Shown here: piece after piece, positions 13,645-17,835 of the stretch
Position numbering within the stretch: the stretch's first letter is position 1
Layout: every line of letters starts with the position of its first letter
Assembly: GCA_031546715.1 (NCBI GenBank)
Contig: JAVBKA010000211.1
Location: 1-17,835 of the forward strand
Source of the DNA: JAVBKA01 sp031546715
GTDB lineage: Bacteria; Bacillota; Clostridia; Oscillospirales; UBA929
DNA: 17,835 nt
Direction: 5' to 3'
The notes under the pieces: model-generated
Databases searched by the model: none
Told to the model about the DNA's origin: nothing
What the model saw: only the letters and a program-made list of their open reading frames with translations
Position numbers and translations under genes: made by a program

Positions 13645-13680
13645 ATGAGCACTCTCGAATTCGAGGGTGCTCATATTTTT
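13645..13680 (+). terminator. Bidirectional terminator between two convergent genes
   Basis: ATGAGCACTCTCGAA pairs with TTCGAGGGTGCTCAT (13645-13674, one T-G pair), then TATTTTTAG. It lies between the PAQR gene (+) and the acyltransferase-like gene (-). The forward strand has the better T-run; the reverse side has only ATTAATATT. Confidence 0.85.
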
Positions 13681-13685
13681 AGTGA

Positions 13686-14564
13686 TTAATCAATATCCTC
13701 AATAACCTTTTCAGGTGGCTTATCCAGAATATCAGGTGTTTTAAAATAACTTATAAAAACCTGCAAGGCGTTTGCAAAACTGTAGCCGTCGCAAATGCGC
13801 TCGTCGAGTGCCAAAATAAACTCCATGGTTTTGCGCTCTTTAACCGTGCCATCCTTTTGAAGCTCATACTTTTTTTGCTTTGTGCCAATGGTGAAAAACA
13901 TAGGGCAATTGCCAAACTCATACAAATGGTGATACACGGGAGGCAGACGTATTGAGCCTAAATCTGAAATGCTGGTGCTTGTGTGAAATGGCGAAGATTC
14001 CCGGATGCTTCGAGGCATAATGTTAAAGTAATCCATTTTCTCAAGACACCACATTACAAAGTGCAGCAGCGGCGCGGGCAATGATGTCATAGTGCGGGAG
14101 AGCTTATCGGCATTGTTTGAATTGCCGGTGCTCTTGCCGTCGGCAAGGGTGCTGTTTAGCTTGTGGAAAACGTCCACAGCGGAGTCGGTACGGTCAAAGG
14201 TTGTAATAACCGTGGTTTCCAAGCCCTCAAGAGAAAGCTCTTTTTTTATAGCCATGTTTACACGGATTTCGTTCCGCTGATACACGTGCAGCCCCGACAC
14301 AAAGCGGTTCAGCGCGGGACGCTGAGACAAAAGGCGCACATATGCGGCGGTAAAAAAATGAAGCATTCCAAAACCATGGAGACCTTCAGCGCGTTTTCGG
14401 CGTATGTATTTTTCGGCTTCGTCAATATCCAGCTCAATCCGAATATAGTCGGTGGCTTGGTTTTTTACCCGCATTGTGAAAGGGATAAGTTTTAACATTG
14501 GCTGAAGTGTTCGTATGCGTCTACCGTCGTCTCTATCACCAAAACGGCGTTTCCTAACAGACAT
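13686..14564 (-). CDS. Stand-alone E2/CAT-fold acyltransferase-like protein, no lipoyl domain
   Basis: A 292-aa protein resembling the catalytic domain of 2-oxoacid dehydrogenase E2 subunits and chloramphenicol acetyltransferase. Supporting segments are FGMLHFFTAAYVRLLSQRP (65-83), SPFHTSTSISDLGSI (191-205) and ALDERICDGYSFANAL (252-267). In true E2/CAT enzymes the last motif is H-x3-D-G with a catalytic His; here that position is Glu255 (DERICDG), so ordinary acyl transfer may be lost or altered. There is no lipoyl domain or peripheral-subunit-binding region, and no dehydrogenase E1/E3 genes nearby, so it is unlikely to belong to such a complex. The start at 14564 follows GGGAGGT; the longer frame to 14675 spans the promoter and is rejected. 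Substrate unknown. Confidence 0.75.
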   Translation of the reverse strand: MSVRKRRFGDRDDGRRIRTLQPMLKLIPFTMRVKNQATDYIRIELDIDEAEKYIRRKRAEGLHGFGMLHFFTAAYVRLLSQRPALNRFVSGLHVYQRNEIRVNMAIKKELSLEGLETTVITTFDRTDSAVDVFHKLNSTLADGKSTGNSNNADKLSRTMTSLPAPLLHFVMWCLEKMDYFNIMPRSIRESSPFHTSTSISDLGSIRLPPVYHHLYEFGNCPMFFTIGTKQKKYELQKDGTVKERKTMEFILALDERICDGYSFANALQVFISYFKTPDILDKPPEKVIEDID

Positions 14565-14594
14565 AGGCGACCTCCCAAGATAAGTTTCGACAAT

Positions 14595-14622
14595 ATTGTA
14601 CCATATTTTAATTAATATGCAA
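14595..14622 (-). promoter_or_regulatory. Predicted promoter of the acyltransferase-like gene
   Basis: On the minus strand, TTGCAT (14617-14622), a 16-base spacer and TACAAT (14595-14600), about 30 bases before the start codon. It diverges from the serC promoter. Confidence 0.65.
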
Positions 14623-14792
14623 CACTTACTGTATTTAGGACAAGTATTTAATTGACTGTAAATATTAACAAACAATGCATTTTAGGCAGTTAAAGTGCAT
14701 TTTGACTAACTTTAAGCCCTGATTAAATAGAAATTTACATTTTATCTCCATAATTAGCCTGTATTTTTGTAAATATACACAGTTTTTTTCAA

Positions 14793-14821
14793 TTGACAAC
14801 ACTAATATTTAAACATATAAT
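14793..14821 (+). promoter_or_regulatory. Consensus sigma-A promoter of serC
   Basis: TTGACA (14793-14798), an exact 17-base spacer and TATAAT (14816-14821). Transcription would begin near 14828, leaving a leader of under 20 bases, which excludes a T-box or riboswitch in the leader. The ~170 AT-rich bases before it hold a small TTAAAGT/ACTTTAA inverted repeat but no gene. Confidence 0.85.
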
Positions 14822-14845
14822 AAACAGATTAAGGGAGGTACGCTA

Positions 14846-15925
14846 ATGGACAGAGTTTATAATTTCTCAGCAGGTCCTGCAATGATGCCTGAAGCGGTTT
14901 TAAAGCGTGCGGCGGCAGAAATGTTGGATTTTAACAACAGCGGCATGTCTGTAATGGAAATGAGCCATCGCAGCAAGGTCTATGACAGCATTATCAAAGG
15001 CGTGGAAAAATCCTTTAGAGAAGTACTATCAATTCCCGACAATTACAAGATTTTGTTCCTTCAAGGCGGCGCAACTCTGCAATTTTCAATGATTCCCATG
15101 AATTTATTGGGACGTACAGGGAAAGCTGATTATGCAGTTACAGGGCAGTTCTCAACAAGTGCCTACAAAGAAGGCAAAAAATTTGGAACAGCACGTACCT
15201 GCGCCGATACAACGGAAATTAATCATACCTGTTTGCCTGTGCGAAGCGAGCTGGAGCTGGATTCTAACGCTTCCTACGTGCATTACTGCATGAATAATAC
15301 CATATATGGTACAAAATGGTCGTATATACCTGAAACAGGGAACATTCCACTGGTTTCAGACATGTCCTCCTGTATTTTGTCCGAACCGCTGGATGTGTCA
15401 AAGTTTGGGCTGATTTACGCAGGGGCACAAAAGAATATGGGTCCTGCGGGTCTGACTGTTGTCGTGCTTCGTGAGGATATTTTATCCCCCATTGCAGGAC
15501 TTCCAACCTACATGGATTACTCAGTACAAATTAAAAATGAATCGATGTATAATACTCCGCCGACATATGGCGTATACTTACTTGGTCTTGTCTTAGATTG
15601 GGTCAAGGAAATGGGCGGGCTTACTGCCATGAAGGTTCACAACGACAATAAAGCGGCTTTGCTTTACAGTGCCCTTGATGAAAGCAAAATGTTTAATTCG
15701 GCAGTTGATAAAGGCTCGCGTTCAAATATGAACGTTGTTTTTACCACAGGCGACGACGCTAAGGACGACGCATTTATTAAAGCCTGTGCAGAAAAAGGCA
15801 TGGTTACCTTGAAGGGACACAGAAACGTGGGCGGCATGAGAGCATCTATTTATAACGCAATGCCTACAGAAGGTGTTGCAAAGCTGGCTGATTTCATGCG
15901 CGAATACGAGGCGAAAAACGGTTAA
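14846..15925 (+). CDS. serC: Phosphoserine aminotransferase
   Basis: PLP enzyme converting 3-phosphohydroxypyruvate and glutamate to O-phosphoserine, step two of serine synthesis (also used in some pyridoxal pathways). The 359-aa length is standard. Signatures are YNFSAGPAMMP (5-15), MEMSHRSK (37-44), FLQGGATLQFSMIPMNLL (71-88), SDMSSCILSEP (171-181) and YAGAQKNMGPAG with the PLP lysine, Lys196. The start has GGGAGGT seven bases upstream. It is probably cotranscribed with the PspC-domain gene and serA downstream, so the pathway's first two enzymes are made together. Confidence 0.97.
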   Translation: MDRVYNFSAGPAMMPEAVLKRAAAEMLDFNNSGMSVMEMSHRSKVYDSIIKGVEKSFREVLSIPDNYKILFLQGGATLQFSMIPMNLLGRTGKADYAVTGQFSTSAYKEGKKFGTARTCADTTEINHTCLPVRSELELDSNASYVHYCMNNTIYGTKWSYIPETGNIPLVSDMSSCILSEPLDVSKFGLIYAGAQKNMGPAGLTVVVLREDILSPIAGLPTYMDYSVQIKNESMYNTPPTYGVYLLGLVLDWVKEMGGLTAMKVHNDNKAALLYSALDESKMFNSAVDKGSRSNMNVVFTTGDDAKDDAFIKACAEKGMVTLKGHRNVGGMRASIYNAMPTEGVAKLADFMREYEAKNG

Positions 15926-15962
15926 TAATAAGCTAGAAAACAAGAAAGATATTGGTGGAGAA

Positions 15963-16142
15963 ATGAAAAAACTATATAAACAGCGCGAGGGCAGCAAATT
16001 TTGCGGCGTTTGCATAGGACTTGCAGAATTTTTAGAGGTAGACGTCACAATAATCCGCATTGCAACATTGCTGTTCGGAGTTTTTGGAGTAGGCTTAGTA
16101 GTCTATTTATGCGCCGCGCTGATTATGCCGTACAAAGACTAG
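15963..16142 (+). CDS. Small PspC-domain membrane protein
   Basis: A 59-aa protein consisting of one PspC domain. KLYKQREGSKFCGVCIGLAE at the N-terminus is the family signature, followed by EFLEVDVTIIRIA and a hydrophobic segment FGVFGVGLVVYLCAALIM (~38-55) that should span the membrane. PspC domains act in envelope-stress sensing in enterobacteria; stand-alone short forms are common in Bacillota with unknown role. The start at 15963 has GGTGGAG only two bases upstream, a short spacing; the longer frame overlaps serC and is rejected. It sits between serC and serA with no visible terminators, which suggests cotranscription but not an obvious metabolic role. Confidence 0.88.
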   Translation: MKKLYKQREGSKFCGVCIGLAEFLEVDVTIIRIATLLFGVFGVGLVVYLCAALIMPYKD

Positions 16143-16188
16143 CGATGTAGCTGATGGTTATTCATAAAAATTAATAGGGGGGCAATTT

Positions 16189-17349
16189 ATGTATAAGATT
16201 AAGCAACTGAACAAGATTGCAGCAATTGGATTATTAGAGCTTCCTACGGACAATTTTTTGCAGGACAATAACGACACAGCACCTGACGGACTGTTGGTTC
16301 GCAGTGCATCAATGCATGAAATGGAGCTGCCTGATTCGCTTCTTTGTGTTGCGAGAGCGGGGGCGGGAGTTAATAATATTCCGTTAGATGCATGCAGTGA
16401 AAAAGCGATTGTAGTTTTCAATACTCCGGGAGCAAATGCAAATGCTGTTCGTGAATTAGTGCTTTGCAGCCTGTTTTTGTCCGCACGTGACATTGTGGGC
16501 GGTATTGAGTGGGCTAAAAAGCTGACAGGGGACGATATTCCAGCCCAGGTTGAAAAGGGAAAATCCCAGTTTGTCGGACCAGAGCTTGCAGGAAAAACCC
16601 TTGGTATTGTTGGACTTGGTGCAATCGGCGTGGGTGTGGCTAATGCCGCACACCACTTCGGGATGGACGTTTTAGGCTTTGACCCATACATATCAGTAGA
16701 CAGCGCATGGGGGCTATCCAGAAATATCAGGCGCGCCCGTGACGTTAAGCAGGTTTTTGCCGAGAGTGACTACTTGACCCTCCATGTACCACTGAATAAG
16801 GAAACAAAGCAGGATATGATGCAGTTATTTGCCTTTGTAAAGCCAGGAGTACGGCTTCTGAACTTTTCCAGAGGCGAGCTGTTACCAGAGGCAGAGCTGT
16901 TAGACGCCTTGGAAAGAGGTATAATCGCACGCTATGTTACCGATTTCCCAACAGGAGGACTTATTAACCATCCGAAGGTTGTGCCTATTCCACATTTAGG
17001 CGCATCTACGCCTGAAAGCGAAGACAATTGCGCTGTTATGGCATGTGTCCAAATGCGGGAGTACCTACAGTACGGCAACACGAAAAACAGTGTCAATATG
17101 CCTGATGTGGAGCTGCCATATCTAAAAGGCTCCCGTTTGTGCGTTATCCACCGCAATATCCCCCATATGCTGAGCCAAATTTCCAGCACCTTTGCGGATG
17201 CGTCTGTAAACATTGAAAACATGGTCAGCAAGTCTAAAAAAGACTATGCGTACACAATGCTGGACGTAGGCGAGCTGCCTGACAACTCGATTATTGATAA
17301 GCTGAGAGATTACCCCGGCATTTTAAAGGTAAGGCTTTTGAATATTTAG
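16189..17349 (+). CDS. serA: D-3-phosphoglycerate dehydrogenase (386-aa form with ACT-like tail)
   Basis: NAD-dependent oxidation of 3-phosphoglycerate, the first step of serine synthesis. The substrate region holds VARAGAGVNNIP (54-65). The Rossmann core has GIVGLGAIG (139-147) and FDP after the second strand. NFSRGE gives Arg228 and IPHLGASTPESE gives His269. The catalytic Glu of the usual Arg-Glu-His set normally lies in a DVFxxEP motif, but here the segment reads VTDFPTGG, without Glu. Residues ~315-386 form an ACT-type domain (NIPHMLSQISSTFADASVNIENM), which binds serine for feedback control in related enzymes. The start has AGGGGGG about eight bases upstream. Pairing with serC supports the function. 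Confidence 0.93.
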   Translation: MYKIKQLNKIAAIGLLELPTDNFLQDNNDTAPDGLLVRSASMHEMELPDSLLCVARAGAGVNNIPLDACSEKAIVVFNTPGANANAVRELVLCSLFLSARDIVGGIEWAKKLTGDDIPAQVEKGKSQFVGPELAGKTLGIVGLGAIGVGVANAAHHFGMDVLGFDPYISVDSAWGLSRNIRRARDVKQVFAESDYLTLHVPLNKETKQDMMQLFAFVKPGVRLLNFSRGELLPEAELLDALERGIIARYVTDFPTGGLINHPKVVPIPHLGASTPESEDNCAVMACVQMREYLQYGNTKNSVNMPDVELPYLKGSRLCVIHRNIPHMLSQISSTFADASVNIENMVSKSKKDYAYTMLDVGELPDNSIIDKLRDYPGILKVRLLNI

Positions 17350-17377
17350 TTTTTTGCAAAAACATATACGATTTAAT

Positions 17378-17458
17378 AAATTTTTAATGATTACTTTATT
17401 ACAGCTTTAGTATTTAAGGATATACTAAAGCTGTAAACAACATAATCACTAAAAATTT
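17378..17458. repeat. 81-nt two-tier hairpin just upstream of the last gene
   Basis: The inner stem is 15 bp and perfect: TTACAGCTTTAGTAT (17399-17413) with 17422-17436, loop of 8. The outer stem (17378-17393 with 17443-17458) pairs 15 of 16 bases, separated by a short internal loop. No T-run follows, and the outer arm ends at the GGAGG ribosome site. TTACAG (17399-17404) and TATACT (17421-17426), 16 bases apart, also resemble promoter boxes lying in the two inner arms, so it may be an operator or a leader structure. Confidence 0.75.
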
Positions 17459-17470
17459 GGAGGAATTAAA

Positions 17471-17835
17471 ATGAAAAAATGGCTTACAAGACCTGCGGCA
17501 CTTTCATTTGCACTTATCGTGCTGGTCGGCTCAATAGCTGTTGCTGCGGCAACTGGCTCACCCTATGACATTTTGAAAAACGCTGTTTTAAAAACCGTGT
17601 ACGCTGACAATGTCACCTTGGACGCTAATATGACAATGCTGGTGGATGGCAAGGTAGTTGCTTCAGATTCAGTTCATCGGAAATTTGCAAACGGAACTAC
17701 CATTTACTATGACGAAAACGACGAATCTTATTTCTCCTATAACAGCACTGAATTGACCGTAACTGCACCACGTCATGACGATTGGTACTATGCCGTTTTT
17801 TACAATGTGGACAGCGATGCTCACTACGTGGCCAA
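17471..17835 (+). CDS. Exported or membrane-anchored protein of unknown function, 3' truncated by window edge
   Basis: The frame is open from ATG 17471 through the window end (121 codons seen). The start has GGAGG eight bases upstream. MKKWLTRPAALSFALIVLVG followed by SIAVAAATGS is a signal peptide or N-terminal anchor: a basic start, ~20 hydrophobic residues and small residues near position 25-28. The rest is polar, with repeated Asp/Asn and aromatic residues (NGTTIYYDENDESYFSYNS), suggesting an extracellular beta-rich domain. I do not recognise the family. It begins 121 bases after serA and is separated from it by the long hairpin, so it is probably a separate transcription unit. Confidence 0.8.
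   Translation, partial: MKKWLTRPAALSFALIVLVGSIAVAAATGSPYDILKNAVLKTVYADNVTLDANMTMLVDGKVVASDSVHRKFANGTTIYYDENDESYFSYNSTELTVTAPRHDDWYYAVFYNVDSDAHYVA

Noticed and set aside
14565..14845. Serine T-box leader before serC
   Set aside because: The consensus promoter starts transcription only ~18 bases before the gene, so there is no room for a T-box.

Overview
The window looks like a low-to-medium GC Gram-positive (Bacillota) chromosome, most likely a clostridial lineage. The evidence is the YlmE-SepF-DivIVA division cluster, the infC-rpmI-rplT operon behind an attenuator leader, strong Shine-Dalgarno sites (GGAGG/GAGGTG) and canonical sigma-A promoters. No rRNA, tRNA, transposase or CRISPR array was seen. 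The taxonomic call is inference from gene content only.

Layout, left to right. (1) 3-1185: the end of a DUF2284 metal-binding protein, then an AT-rich orphan gene with a 17-bp perfect hairpin inside it. (2) 1171-1429: two adjacent long imperfect palindromes that share a tail but have different, internally complementary stems. (3) 1436-3513: pyruvate kinase (minus strand) with a ~155-bp imperfect inverted repeat in its leader, diverging from a QueT-type transporter. (4) 3514-7257: queT, galU, ylmE/yggS, sepF, divIVA, covering queuosine-precursor uptake, UDP-glucose supply and cell division. (5) 7598-11012: an AT-rich four-gene restriction-modification island: DpnII-type GATC adenine methylase, DpnII endonuclease, a second amino-methyltransferase with an HPPY motif, and an Mrr-type endonuclease. 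Gaps are 10-12 nt, so it is probably one transcription unit. (6) 11013-11390: a gene-free mosaic of GC-rich hairpins. (7) 11391-12850: promoter, L20-type leader with terminator, infC (ATT start), rpmI, rplT, terminator. (8) 12947-14564: a hemolysin-III/PAQR membrane protein that also seems to use an ATT start, convergent with a lipoyl-less E2/CAT-fold acyltransferase-like gene. (9) 14793-17349: serC, a small PspC-domain protein and serA (serine biosynthesis). (10) 17471-end: the start of an unrecognised exported or membrane-anchored protein behind a long hairpin.

The strongest systems-level signal is that GATC, the expected target of the DpnII-type system, is nearly absent from the window. 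I count 10 sites by eye where about 70 are expected from equal base frequencies. Six of the 10 lie inside the 3.4-kb restriction island and only 4 in the other 14.4 kb. This suggests long exposure of the host chromosome to GATC cleavage and a different history for the island DNA. The other main observations are the paired-stem repeat family at 1171-1429, the non-canonical start of the PAQR gene, and the addition of an HPPY methyltransferase and Mrr to a DpnII-like core.
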